Shown here: in pieces, positions 1 through 11,205 of the stretch
How the letters are laid out: each line of letters opens with the position of its first letter
How positions within the stretch are numbered: the stretch's first letter is position 1
Source of the DNA: Pezicula radicicola
Taxonomy: Eukaryota; Ascomycota; Leotiomycetes; Helotiales; Dermateaceae
NCBI GenBank assembly: GCA_003008705.1
Contig: PDUO01000002.1
Location: 1,072,898-1,136,897 of the forward strand
Direction: 5' to 3'
DNA length: 64,000 bases
Made by a program: the position numbers and the translations under genes
The notes under the pieces: generated by a model
The model's input: only the letters and a program-made list of their open reading frames with translations
The model's database searches: none
Told to the model about the DNA's origin: nothing

Positions 1-734
1 GCCGTTGGTGAAAAGCCTTAATCCAACACACAGGCGACGCATTAGGAGTTCTTTACCGTAAAGTGTCTTATGGCGCCACCAAAGCCCACTGTCCGCATTA
101 CAGTCCCATGTGAATGAATCATGAATCAAAAAAGAATAATAATGAATGAACAAGTTCACGTATCAATTGCGCGTTATTCCTTGGCCATTTTCTTTTGAGC
201 AATGAGCAGTTTCATCCGCGTTCGGCGGCAGATCGCAAGTTGATGTGTCGATATTGCGATTGAGAGTTTGATGCCACCATGCCACCATACTTTTGCGACC
301 CCTGAAGCACCTCTTATCTTCTCCACCCACCCACAACGGTCCTTGCTTCTGCGTGCCCATTGCCCAGCCTTGACTGATAAACTTGCATGTTACTTAAAAG
401 GCTGTACGTCGCCCATCAGCACGCCATGGATTTCTCATATGAAACGCAGATGGACGACAGCACGGTACAACATCATACCTACAGTACCTCTCAAGAAAAA
501 CACCTGGTGCAATAACCACACACGTCAGAGTACATAACTCTCCCTTACGTCGATAACGATATATGCGTCGAACCTTTGGCCCACGGGCAATCCGAATACA
601 AGACTCGCCGCGTACCGGAATAACTGTACCTCAGCTCTCTAGGACGTGCTAGAAGTGGCTCCACCATATATTCATGCCTTCCATCTCGCTCTGGAGTCAT
701 AGATTTGGCATACCTCTTCTCACAATTGGTTGCC
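1..734. other. Intergenic, no gene recognised
   Basis: Only short unrelated reading frames occur here, on both strands, without recognisable motifs. The last part is presumably promoter and 5' leader of the plus-strand gene that starts at 735. Confidence 0.5.
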
Positions 735-2204
735 ATGGAATTTTCACCACCCCGCCGTGAAAAGGCCAAAGACGAACCTGCGACGGATTCTCATCTTCCG
801 AAAGGCGACTGCCGCTACATCTTACTCCATCCGGAAGTGAAAGGACTGCGATGCGCCTGCGTTGGTTTTGCCTTGAACCGGTCAATTCCTGGTAGCACAT
901 GCGATTGCGGACACCAAGCGTGCTATCATACCCCAGACAAGGAAGTCCACATTGATAGACATGAACTGGAAGTTTTGAAGGACAAGATCTCTCGGTTGGA
1001 AGACCAACTAAATAGGGAGAGGGAGGGCGGAAGAGGTGGGCTTGTCGATCGACTTGGAAGACTAGAAGATGTGGTGTACAAACGAAACGCGGAGAGCGAG
1101 ATGGAGATGAAGGGCGTTTATCGTGGAATAAGTGGTCTTTGGCAGAATGTCGGCATGCTCAACAAACGAGCCAGATACTATGACGACCACATCGAAGGTT
1201 TGGTTGATGATGTACAGAGGACGCAAAACCGACTGATTGAGATCGACGATGCCTCCATGGGCGTCGAAGATAGGGTTGAAGCGTTGGAGAGATCAAGACC
1301 TCTTTCTTCTACTATGGGCCGGCAGAGAAAAGCGTCCACGCCACCAGCCACGGATGCTAATTTTGATAGCACGACAAAAAGGGAGGGTTTTGCGCCTCGG
1401 CTGTCGTTGCAGAGTATGACGACCTCTATCTCTGCAACATTGGGGGAAGCGGTTGCTGCCCCAGAAAATAGTTCCCAGGCTTGGACTGTCCATATCTCGC
1501 TCTTACCAACTTCATCGCAGCCATTTCCCTTTGAGAAGGATACTGCCGCCTACAAGCGGTGCCTGTCTCGGGGATTGCACCGTGTCGTTGCCGTACCAAG
1601 CACCGATAGCTATTCCTTTGTTACCGCTGTCAGCGAAGCTTTCACCGACCACTTGCGTGGCCGGATGTGGATGCCTTTAGTGGCGAGAATATGTGATGCA
1701 AAGAATTTGCGGGGCCTCCCAATGCTTCGCCAACTACCTGACCATCTTATCGGCAGCGAGTACGATGTTGAATTCTTGAAGGAGAATTGTGCTATCGTAG
1801 ATGACACTGGAAAGATAGACCATCTTTATGTTGCTATGGTCGGTGCAACACTCTCTTGGAGAGATCTGAAGCGTTCGCCCTGCTTTCTCAAGGGCCTTGA
1901 ATCTTGCTGGGAGTATGAAATGCATTTAGATGGGCCATGTGCAGAGGATGCAGCTGTGAATTCTAAGGAAGGCCAATCCCCAGATGATTGGACTGCAGAA
2001 AGCCGGCCGGCCGCTGGCGATATGATACCCAATTTCAATATTGGATCGCCGTCGAATACAAGATTAAAACGAACTTCGTCGGAAATTTCCCGAGCTTCGA
2101 GTTTTGGGTCGTCAACAGAAGCAGAGGGAGCAAGAGGCAAACTCCGTCGCCAATGCACAAACACTAATGTCGAGGTTGTAGGGAGACGAGCAGAAGCTGT
2201 CTAG
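735..2204 (+). CDS. Cys/His-motif and coiled-coil protein of unknown function
   Basis: Uninterrupted 489-aa frame. I chose the ATG at 735 because the frame upstream offers only non-ATG starts. Residues 26-65 hold a Cys/His cluster (C26, C40, C42, C56, C58, H60, C63, H65) that could chelate zinc, with a C-x-C-G-H-x-x-C-x-H core. A charged heptad-like segment at about 75-100 and a second at about 140-190 look like coiled coils. The middle (about 190-250) is Ser/Thr-rich, a folded-looking segment follows (about 250-400), and the C-terminal 80 residues are polar with basic clusters. I do not recognise a named family; similar unnamed proteins with this Cys/His head are plausible in filamentous fungi. 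There is no signal peptide or membrane segment, so a nuclear or cytoplasmic location is inferred only. Confidence 0.75.
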   Translation: MEFSPPRREKAKDEPATDSHLPKGDCRYILLHPEVKGLRCACVGFALNRSIPGSTCDCGHQACYHTPDKEVHIDRHELEVLKDKISRLEDQLNREREGGRGGLVDRLGRLEDVVYKRNAESEMEMKGVYRGISGLWQNVGMLNKRARYYDDHIEGLVDDVQRTQNRLIEIDDASMGVEDRVEALERSRPLSSTMGRQRKASTPPATDANFDSTTKREGFAPRLSLQSMTTSISATLGEAVAAPENSSQAWTVHISLLPTSSQPFPFEKDTAAYKRCLSRGLHRVVAVPSTDSYSFVTAVSEAFTDHLRGRMWMPLVARICDAKNLRGLPMLRQLPDHLIGSEYDVEFLKENCAIVDDTGKIDHLYVAMVGATLSWRDLKRSPCFLKGLESCWEYEMHLDGPCAEDAAVNSKEGQSPDDWTAESRPAAGDMIPNFNIGSPSNTRLKRTSSEISRASSFGSSTEAEGARGKLRRQCTNTNVEVVGRRAEAV

Positions 2205-3352
2205 GAATAATTGGGACTTTGGACTTTGAATACGTAGACTGTTTTGTAGGAGCGTATTTGGTTTTGGCGGAATTGGAGTTCGGAGAATGGAGACTGAGAC
2301 TGGCGTATAGATGGCAACTGGAAGATTTGTGATACCTAAGATGGTTAGGTCGGGTGGCGTTAAGCCTTTTTTCTCTCTCTTATTTTCTTGGGACCCTAGA
2401 TAGGGTCGTATGTGTACAATCTACAATGACGTTTGCACATGAAGTACGCTTAGAGATTACCGCACGTATTGTTAATTACTAAAGTAGGTAGGTACTTAGG
2501 ATATGTATTCAAGTCAAGTGAGTTACCCAAATTAGAGTTACTGAAATAGAATACCAGAAGAACTCACATGGCGTTGTTCAAGGCATATCATGACCGCTTA
2601 AATATGCCCAAGAATTATCATCTGATTTGATGATTCGAAACGAGGCAAGATATGTGAATCGCTACAAAGCGGATGAAGTACCACAGACATCCAGAAGGCC
2701 TTTGCTTCCGCTCTTGCTAAAAGTGAAGCCAACCAAACACACAAACTGTTTGATCAAAAATAAGACCAGACTAACCATCCATCATCCAGAGAAAAGCAAA
2801 ACACAAGGCGCAAGTACGATAATAACTCTTAGCCCCTCCTCGCAAAAAGATAACATACCGGGTGGGCCGCGTATAAAATACCTACTCCTACTGTACTTAC
2901 TGTAGAGCCTTGTGCTAAGCCCGCCCGCCGATCAAAAGCCTTGCTGGGTGCGCCCCTCAGACGTTCAACCAATCACGCTTGTCTTCAACATCGGCATCTG
3001 ACAAGAAGGAGGGACATCTGCCTGATAAAGAAGAGCCTCAATACTCACCTTCACCTTCCCATTCACCTTAACTTGCACCTCATAGCGACATGCTGGAGCG
3101 TCCCTTGTGTCCCTTGCGTCCCCAATGATTCGCCGCCAATACTCACTGACGTAACAACTATCCAACCCGCGGCTTCTTCAGCGACCGCTGGAGATATGCT
3201 TTTGCATGCGCAGTACTTTTTGTAGCAATCACTGCCTACTACCTCCTGCTTGAATTCCTCTAGTCTAGGCCACAACTGCACCTGTGAAGGTTGTGGTTTG
3301 GTGCTAGAAGCTTGTTCAGGAAGGCACGAACTACAAGTCTATTTATTTGAAA
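2205..3352. other. Intergenic, about 1.15 kb
   Basis: Holds the presumed 3' UTR of the upstream gene, one copy of the dispersed 18-bp repeat family (2507-2550) and the promoter of the F-box gene. A 92-codon frame at 2627-2905 has no recognisable features and is treated as chance. Confidence 0.5.
2507..2550 (-). repeat. 18-bp minisatellite family, locus a
   Basis: About two units of the dispersed repeat (AATCAAGTGAGTTACTCA in this orientation), seen as AAGTGAGTTACCCA followed by AATTAGAGTTACTGA. It lies about 300 bp after the stop codon at 2204. Confidence 0.65.
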
Positions 3353-5970
3353 ATGCCCCGCCTTACGATTTCCGCCCTGCAGAGGCCCTCCGACTCTTCT
3401 CCATCGAAGCGACGCAAGACAAGAGGAAATACGCTGAAGTCTAAGAAGACAATGCATGAATGTGAGTCCATCGACTTCTGCAAATACTTGCATACAATAG
3501 CTGATAGAAGCCAACCGTAGCATCGTGGCCGATGGGGGACAAGAAGCTGCCAGTCGAAGTTTACATAAACATCATAAAATACCTGTCACGTAAGAGCGTC
3601 GAAAATATGCGCCTGGTCTGCAAGGAAATGGAGGAGAAGGTATCTGGCGCCCTATTTGATCAGGTCGTTGTGCCCTTCAAACCAGAAATATATGGAATTA
3701 CGCCCGAACCTTCCTTAAGTAGTACCCAACATGAAGCTCTTATGGCCGAAATGGGACACGGCTCGGTCATGTTACAAGACAAAGGCATGAGAGTCTTCCA
3801 GGGTTTTGGTGCGCATATCAAGAAGTTTGCGTTATCATTTGAGTTCGAAGAAGATAAGTTGGCTCGGCCTCCGATCAAGAGTGACCAGGAAGCCATTACA
3901 TCCTTCTGGGGTATCTACCGTTGGCCGTTCAAGGCATACAACAGGTACTCTCAGCTTGAAGGGCTTGAGCAGACTGCAGATGAGACGAGAACGATGTCAC
4001 AGGCTTTACGACATATGACTAATTCCACAGAGCTGGGTCTGTCAGTTGATGGCGGGTTAGGATGGTTAGCAGGTCCGGACATCAATTCGAGAGTCGCTGA
4101 TCGCGATGAGAAGAATTCTGTCTTCGGTGCGTCGAAGAAGATGCTTCCAGATCTGACCACCAAGTCGGAGCGGATGCGAAGAGCCAATGCTATGGACAAC
4201 TTAGGCGGGGTGTCTAGCGACGGTGCCAGTACTCATGAATGGACGTCGGTTGAAAGAATGTTGCGGGAAGCTGGCTATGAAGAGGGAGAAGAACTCGATC
4301 GGTCGGTAGAAATACTTCTTGATCATGATAGGTCTGCTCTTGCATTGCCTAGACATCATAATCACGACTCGCCTCCCGCATCCCAAAGCTCTACAATTTC
4401 CATATTATCACGAGGCCGGCCACGACTTCGTCCAGATACGCGCTTCGAAGCACTTCAACTCGTAACTCGCAACACTCACGGCGCAGTTCATAATCCCAAT
4501 GGAATGGTATCATACTCAGAGGATGAAGAAGAAGAAGGCTCTACAATACCTGCTGAATGTGCTGTAAAGGTTGTAGCAGGAAAAGCCGACGCATCTACTT
4601 TGAAACCAAACGACCTCAACAACGCTCAGCGTGAGATGTTACTTGAAATGGAGTGGGCACAACGCGCTTTTATGCAGTCATATGCAATCGCCATCATGGA
4701 TAGTCACCCAACATTTGAGAACGTTACAACCTTTACAATCGCACGTCTTCCCAGTCGTCACTTGCCTATCATTCATCGAAGTGACTTCTGGGACAGTCTG
4801 CCTCAATTAGAAAAGCTATCTATTGCTATTATTCCCGACTGGCGCGAGGTCGTAAAGTTGCCTACGAGCTGGGTTCAGGATAATAAGGTAGCTCCGTCGC
4901 AGTCAGTTCCAGGCGTCTACCATTTCCTAAAGGATCAGATTTCCGAGCGGAAGAATATAAAATCGTTACATTTCGAATGGCTATGTGGTGGAGAAGAGGC
5001 CCCCGGCATATTTTCACGCAACCAAAACATCGTTGCAGCACCTCTGGTCCCTAAAGCTAATGACATGGTCAATAGACGCCGTCAACCTCCTGCATTAGTC
5101 CTGGATTTGTCATATGTCCAGCATCTCTCTTTGAAGAATTGCTGGGTTAGCCCTCATGTCTTAGAAGACTTCGGTTCGGCCCTTAAGAAAGGTGAACTAC
5201 AAACTCTTAAGCTGGAGTCGGTTTCTTTGAGCGCACCGGTGGCCACTAATGGACAACCAAACCCCCTCAATGGCCATCCTGCAAACAACCAGGCAGCACA
5301 GAATGCTCAAGCACAAGCGGTGGCTCAAATTGGTGTTGCAAATGGGTTTCCCGCTCTAGCGCATCTCAATGCTCCTAATGCCCACCACGCTTTTCACATC
5401 CACCAAGCTCAGCCGCAGCCGCAGCCGCATCCACCTCAGCAACCTGCTCCTCAAGTCGTCTCTGATTGGCTTGACCAACCACGCAACGGTTCTTGGGCTC
5501 AAATTATAGAGACCTTAACACCAGGTGTGACGTTGGCGGATATTCGATACTCTCGCGATCTTGCTCCAGAACCCCCTTCTCGAGAGCGGACTCATCTTAG
5601 AAGAGTTGAGTTCAAGTCTTGTGGATATGTCCGTCTTCCGCTTGACTTTGTGCAAACGATGCTTGATCCCCCTGATGTACCAGCCGCACTGCCTACCGCC
5701 ATTACAAAGCGTATGGGGGATCTGGAGGGTGTGATGATGAAACACGGCGATTACTACCTCGGTATCATCATTAATCACATTCATCCCACGGAAGCGCAAG
5801 TACTTGAGAATGCGTGGAACATGAACATTGGGTGGGGCAGAGAGCGTGCCGAGCCAGCTGCAGATTCTGCGGTGGATGGTATCCGTGCTGCTGGCCATGG
5901 CCGATTCACTGGTGTCATTGAGCCTAATCCGAGATCAACATCCCGAACACCTCCGTTTTCGTTAAGTTAG
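3353..5970 (+). CDS. F-box domain protein
   Basis: Two exons, 3353-3461 and 3521-5970, joined across a 59-nt GT-AG intron (donor GTGAGT, branch-like CTGAT), giving 852 aa. A start at 3532 without the first exon is possible, but the spliced version adds an in-frame basic head with SPSKRRKTRG, a likely nuclear signal. The F-box follows at about residues 40-85 (LPVEVYINIIKYLSRKSVENMRLV in pattern: LPxEVxxxIxxYLxxxxVxxxRLVCK). F-box proteins recruit substrates to SCF ubiquitin ligases through Skp1. The remainder is long, with an acidic stretch (EDEEEEG), leucine-rich patches resembling LRR-like folds, and a Gln/Pro-rich low-complexity block (QPQPQPHPPQQP) near residue 660. The substrate cannot be predicted. 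Confidence 0.85.
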
Positions 5971-7163
5971 GCGCACTACCCTGCGTATGTTCGAGAACAT
6001 TAAAGATGTAGTTGCAATGGATAATTGCAAGTCCGTAGCTTCTACTACTAAAGGTTAATTAGAAGCGAGTGAGCGTACCCTTTTTTTTTACAGCGTACCT
6101 ACCTTTTGCTTCAGCGTTCTAGTTCCAGTTCTAGTCCCAGTCACCTATATGCAATTGGTGACTAGGATCTGAATTTTACTTGAGTTGATAATTCCCCTGT
6201 TTGATTATGTCTAGTTTATTTTAAAAGCATAGCGTGGTATGGATCGGGGTTTGGCAATGGGAATCAGCTTTGGAGACCTATGATTGGGATAGATGGATTT
6301 GCTTAATGGTCCCAGAAAGACAATTATGGTACCAATACCAGCTCGATAAATGTTATAGGTCATGTTCAGAAGCTTGTAAGGCTTAAATGTAGAGTAGCGA
6401 AATTAAAAAGATGAGTGAAAGATTTTGGTACTGTGCATCGAGTGACTTTACGAAGGCTTACTGAGTGGTAGAAGGAAATCAACCCTTCTGAGACTCTTGT
6501 TTTAAAGATGTGGTGGAATAAAAACGAAAATAGTTTGTCGGCCAGAGGTAGTTAAAGCGGATGCATCTCTTAAGTTACTTGAACTAAGTTAATGACTTAC
6601 GGCGAGATAATCCTAAATCACCTAAACTAAAATAGTGTCATAGGAGGATTGCTTTGAGTCTCTTCTGGAAAGGAGTTACTACTTTCTGGAGTTTTGAAGT
6701 TAGAACTATGACTTCCTTGACTTGTGTTGATTTTATATCGAGCGGTTCCTGAAACCTGGATGGAGGCTGAGTTGAGAAGTTTTCACCGATATACCCGCTC
6801 ACCCATGCGTCTTTGGAACATTCTCTAACTGGAATGTTTATCTTCCACTATATAGTTTGGAATCCTTGCATTGCTAGCTAGACGTGTTGGCTACTGAGAC
6901 TCAACTTTGAAACTCTGTAAGGGCCAGTGAGAATTATATATCCTTCACTTACGTAGCACAATTTCCTGAGTTAAACTTGAAGTGCACTAACCATTAGATA
7001 GAGATAGCAGCAGATGTGGAAGTGTGGTAGAAACGTTTTTTTGCTACGTGACCAGCAAAGTGCTAGTGAAATACAGCCCATCCGAAAGTGAGAGCCGCTT
7101 CAAATTCACACCATATTGCCCCATTGCTAATAACCCCGGAATGCCCAACCATAAAAAGATCAT
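5971..7163. other. Intergenic, about 1.2 kb, AT-rich
   Basis: Lies between the 3' ends of the F-box gene (+) and RPL17 (-), so it holds two 3' UTRs. A weak, single degenerate match to the 18-bp repeat family sits near 6568-6602. Nothing else is recognisable. Confidence 0.5.
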
Positions 7164-8266
7164 CTATGCAGCGGTAATAGCACGACGGGTACGAGCGCCA
7201 CGTTGTCTTGAGCTCAAGTGTGCCTCTTCACGTCCAACAACAGCCTCCGACTTCTGTACAACCTCCTCACCCTCGGTCAAGATCAATTCAATATGGCATG
7301 GGTTTGACATGTATGGGTTGATCTAGAAGGTTAAACTTGTCAGTCTTTTACTCGTTTAGGTTGTTTTAAAAGAGGGCTTCTTACACGACCGTGGGCACGG
7401 TATGTTCGTCGACGTTGCTTTGGTGCCTGGTTGACTTGGATGTGCTTAACGATCAAGTTTCCGGTGTCAAGACCTTTGGTATCGGCGTTTGCCTCGGCGT
7501 TCTTAAGAAGACCAAGGAGGAACTCGGCGGACTTGACTGGCCATCTAGCGCGGGAGACACCAAATTGCTTTCCTGTAAGCCAAAACCAATCAGCCTTGCC
7601 CAGATGCTTTCTCCTTCATTTCCTGCTCTTCTGTAGTAACATACCCTGTGCAGCACGTCCAGTTCCACCAGCGTAGCGTCTCATTGGGACAGCCTCCTTA
7701 TGCTCCTGTACGTTCTCGAGGAACTTAATTGCTCGCTGCAACTTCCAGCCATTGATAGCCTGTCCCTTCATAAGCCCAGAACACGGACATAGATCTTCAC
7801 TACATACCTGTGCAGTCTCTCTTGTGTTCTTAAAAGACACACGAAGATAAGCACCCCGGGCTCTCGCCGATTTTGTCGGATGGATCTCCTGTGCTGCGTA
7901 GCGTACCTAAGGACCATTGAATCAGCACTGTTGACCATACCAGCGGCGCCATAGCTAAGTTGAGGGTTTAAGGAGTTTTTCGAGAGGGTTTGGCAAAGGG
8001 TATCGCAGCCAGATCACTCAATCAGACCAAAGCCGCTATAGAAACACTGAGATTTTGAGAGGTTTTGAGGACGTATCGCAGCCGGAGATGTTGATTACAC
8101 CAGCAATGCCATAGACAAGCTGAGGTTTTTGAGAGGTTTCGAGGTATCGAGGTATCGCAGCCAGATGCGCTGGTCAGACTAGCAGCCCCATAGACAGGCT
8201 GCGGGCTTAAAGGGAGTTTATTTCGCAGCCAGATCGAGGAGCGTTCAAAGAAAAGGAACTCACCAT
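7164..8266 (-). CDS. RPL17: 60S ribosomal protein L17 (uL22)
   Basis: Five exons on the minus strand: 8264-8266 (ATG only), 7808-7906, 7645-7759, 7385-7572 and 7164-7322; 187 aa. The introns are 357, 48, 72 and 62 nt. The first splits the gene directly after the start codon (ATG then GTGAGT), and exon 2 opens with [18 protein letters not shown]. Further family signatures are [43 protein letters not shown], the [17 protein letters not shown] loop, and a C-terminus of [14 protein letters not shown]. uL22 lines the peptide exit tunnel of the large subunit. The length matches the family. The gene is head to head with RPS18, about 255 bp apart, which suggests a shared promoter. Intron 1 is unusually long and repeat-filled (separate entry). 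Confidence 0.97.
7925..8234 (-). repeat. Four tandem repeats inside RPL17 intron 1
   Basis: Four imperfect units on the plus strand: 7925-8014, 8015-8089, 8090-8166 and 8167-8234 (90, 75, 77 and 68 bp). Shared blocks are a GACCA/CAGC..GCCATAGACA-like start, a GAGG-TTTTGAGAGG middle, and a terminal TATCGCAGCCAGAT (or TTTCGCAGCCAGAT). They fill almost the whole intron. Confidence 0.85.
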
Positions 8267-8521
8267 CTTTGCGTTTGGGGATGGCGGATGGCGGCGTTGA
8301 TATTGTCGAAGTCGTTAATCTACAAAAAATCCAAATCCAGAGGTTTTCCCTTGATTTGTGTGCCTCGCTTGTGGGATCCGCCATTATTATCACGTGAGGA
8401 GGTCCCCGCTCGTTTAGCGTCAAGCTAGCGCATCGCACATTTCAAGATCTCGCAAAACGTTGTCTTTCTCGAACAAGCAAAGTTGCGAAGGTCAACTACG
8501 AGGTATCTCAATACCGCGATC
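8267..8521. promoter_or_regulatory. Divergent promoter of RPL17 and RPS18
   Basis: 255 bp separate the two divergent start codons. A palindromic E-box CACGTG lies at 8391-8396, near the centre. Such boxes are bound by bHLH factors of the Cbf1/USF type; binding here is inferred. No clear TATA box is visible. Confidence 0.65.
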
Positions 8522-9242
8522 ATGTCTCTCGTAACGTATGTTTTTCTTTCTATTTCTTCCCTTGGATCTGGATAGAATTGAAAGGAGCAATGTATCGACG
8601 TCTCTGCGAGGCCTGGATGCAATGTTTTTCGGAGAGCACAGGAGCAATTTGCTGACATCTATACAGGGGCGAGAAGTCGAACTTCCAGTACATCTTGCGT
8701 TTGCTAAATACAAACGTAGAAGGGAAACGTCTGTGTTGTCGTCCTTTCTGAGCAGTCTAGAACGAAGAACTGACTTGGTATTTTGACTTACAGAAAAGGT
8801 CATGTACGCCTTGACTAAGATAAAGGGTGTCGGACGCCGTTACTCCAACTTGGTTTGCAAGAAGGCCGATGTCGATCTCAACAAGCGGTATGGATTACGT
8901 TCATTTGAGTGGGAGGGAAATATGGACTAACAATCTCAAAGTGCTGGTGAACTTACCTCCGAAGAGCTCGAGCGAATCGTTACCATCATTCAAAACCCCA
9001 CCCAGTACAAGATCCCAACCTGGTTCCTCAATCGTCAACGCGATATCGTCGATGGCAAGGACTCCCAAATTCTCGCCAACGGTGTCGACTCCAAGCTCCG
9101 TGATGATTTGGAACGCCTAAAGAAGATCCGCGCTCATCGTGGTCTTCGTCACTACTGGGGACTCCGTGTTCGTGGACAGCACTCAAAGACAACTGGACGA
9201 AGAGGTCGCACTGTCGGTGTCTCCAAGAAGAAGGGTGGATAA
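8522..9242 (+). CDS. RPS18: 40S ribosomal protein S18 (uS13)
   Basis: Four exons, 8522-8535, 8667-8728, 8794-8887 and 8942-9242, giving 156 aa, the usual length. The introns are 131, 65 and 54 nt; the second uses the less common donor GTCTGT. The protein reads [20 protein letters not shown], then [56 protein letters not shown] and a KKKGG end, all typical of uS13, which sits at the head of the small subunit near the P site. It is transcribed away from RPL17 and converges on SDO1. A broken copy of exon 2 through exon 3 lies at 16948-17068. Confidence 0.97.
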
Positions 9243-9532
9243 ACGAATTTCAATGGGTTTACGGCTGGATGGAGTGTGGTCTGCTTGCAATGGATTTTCT
9301 GCACGGCATATGGCTTCGTCGCTATTCAGCATGAAGTGGTTTCTCTGGGTGTCATATTACACTTGGTTCATTTGAGCAAAAAATCAAAAACTCCAAAAAC
9401 CATTCTTTACATGCTTTGTGTCTTTAAAGTAACATTGTGCCAGTCGGATTATATCACAAGAAATTGCAAATGGGAATCTTCAACGCCTTTTTTATGCGCG
9501 CTAAACAACAAAAAGCTTATAACTGGGTATCA

Positions 9533-10508
9533 TCAGTCCTCGTGGGTAACGGCCATGTCAAGTACCTCAACACGCCCTTGACCCTTTGTTTCACCACCGA
9601 TGAAGTCTCCCAGACCCTTGAAAGCACCTGGTTCTACAAATCCTACCACCTCCCACTCCGAGCCGATGACATCCTGAGTTTCCACTTGTTCAATGTAACT
9701 CAAAATTCGATCCTTAACAGTGCTCTTCGTCTTCTCATCTCCTTCCTCTGCATCAGGCGCCTTTGGTCCAACAGATTTTGTAGCTTGCTTCAAAACGTTT
9801 GTTGGACAGGTGATGCGCAGTCTCATCCTCGCTCTCGCAACAGGTATTGGCTGATGAAGAATCAAAGCCTTCATGGCCTCAAGGGCTTGACTCTTTGCAC
9901 TCTTCGTAGCCACAACACCGGTCCAGACATGCTCCTTCACCTTTGGCTTTGCCTCCCCATCTTCTCCAGTGGCTGGAGTGCCGGCTCCACTTCCCCCCGC
10001 GCTCTTATCTTGCGCCTGTGAGCCCTGCGAGCTTAACATATCCAACGCCTTCTCAATCATACCCGTCGTATACACTCTCTTCGTCTTAGGGTCCACCAAC
10101 TTGCTTGCTACGATGCTCACCACCTCATTATGAACTCTCTCTAATTGCGCATGTCTCTCCTTCTCCCCCACCTGCAACTCTCCCTTATTCAAAATCTCGA
10201 GAATGATATCGTTTACTGGTGTCTTTGGTCCAAAGGCCTTGGCAAGATCAGCCGTAGGTGCGGTCTGTCCCTTGGAGACGTTGAGAAAGACATTGGGGAT
10301 TTGTAGAACGTTATCAAGATCCTTTTCGATTCCAGAGCGCCATTCAAGAACTTTGTTTTTGTAACTATATGGTTGTATTAGTACAGCACTCTGCCTAAAG
10401 TCTATTCTTAGCTCACCAAGCAATTTCGAAGCGCTTCTTATTTTTCTTTAGTCGCACGAGCGAGACGTTGGTGAGTTTAATCTGGTTGGAGGGTTGATTA
10501 ATAGGCAT
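9533..10508 (-). CDS. SDO1: Ribosome maturation protein SDO1 (SBDS)
   Basis: Two exons, 10417-10508 and 9533-10364, separated by a 52-nt intron; 307 aa. The N-terminus MPINQPSNQIKLTNVSLVRL and the junction EIACYKNKVLEWR mark the FYSH domain of the SBDS family. ILNKGELQVGEKER and the VDPKTKRVYTTGMIE block follow, and a C-terminal ferredoxin-like part ends the protein. With the GTPase Efl1, SBDS/Sdo1 removes Tif6/eIF6 from nascent 60S subunits. The protein is about 55 residues longer than the yeast and human forms. Part of this is a Gly/Ser/Ala/Glu-rich insert at about residues 143-174 between the helical middle domain and the last domain, and the C-terminal part carries a second acidic-basic stretch (DAEEGDEKTK). 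Its neighbours RPL17 and RPS18 are also ribosome genes. Confidence 0.95.
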
Positions 10509-11205
10509 CTTGGTGTACTTGGGCGTCTTTGAAGAATGTAGTGAAGATATTTCCCGAAGTCATATCTTCGACTTTGCGTGGGGAGGGGCAGATGACGCCA
10601 GAGCCAATCCTAAGGGGTCATAACATAACGTACTTGAAAATGCGGGATTATTCACAGCGCCTCACTGTGACTCCTATTGCTTTATTTTCGAGGTACTGTG
10701 AGTCACAATATTTTCTCGAGAATTACTTGACATCATCTCCTTCAGGAGTGCATTCTAGCACTAGTGAATTACCTACATAGGTACTTCAAACAACTCAGTC
10801 AGTTACTCAAAATAGCCGAGTTACTCAAAAACAAGTGACTTATTTAAGGTAAGTCAGCCACTTAGTAAAACTCAGTTACTCAAAGGACACTTAGTAGTGG
10901 GCTTTGTACGACTGTTTAGCCAAGCGTGTTCCTGAATCATGACGAGAGTTTACAGCGAGTCGTAGCCAGACACGACACGTGAACTACTGCATCATAGTCG
11001 GTCTTATCTATCGTCCAGGCACCAAATCTACAGGGTTGAGTAGCTCCAAGCTCCAGGGCCCGCTCACACCTTGTGAAACTCATTCCCCCAAGCTCTCCTT
11101 CTTCTCACTTCTTATCATCCTCAGTCATCACAACATCATATTGTGGTGATCCGGTATCGACTTCCTTCATCTTTTCTTAAACTACTACCGTTATTGGCAT
11201 TCATC
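10509..11205. other. Divergent promoter region of SDO1 and CPY, with repeat
   Basis: About 700 bp between two divergently transcribed genes. It contains an 18-bp family repeat tract at 10760-10886 and a CACGTG near 10976. No gene is seen. Confidence 0.5.
10760..10886 (-). repeat. 18-bp minisatellite family, locus b
   Basis: Several degenerate units, for example CAGTCAGTTACTCA, then AGCCGAGTTACTCA, CAAGTGACTTATT, and CTCAGTTACTCAAAG at the end. It lies in the shared upstream region of SDO1 and the CPY gene. Confidence 0.65.

Noticed and set aside
9437..10021. 194-codon plus-strand frame antisense to SDO1
   Set aside because: It lies opposite a clear SBDS-family coding sequence and has no motif of its own.
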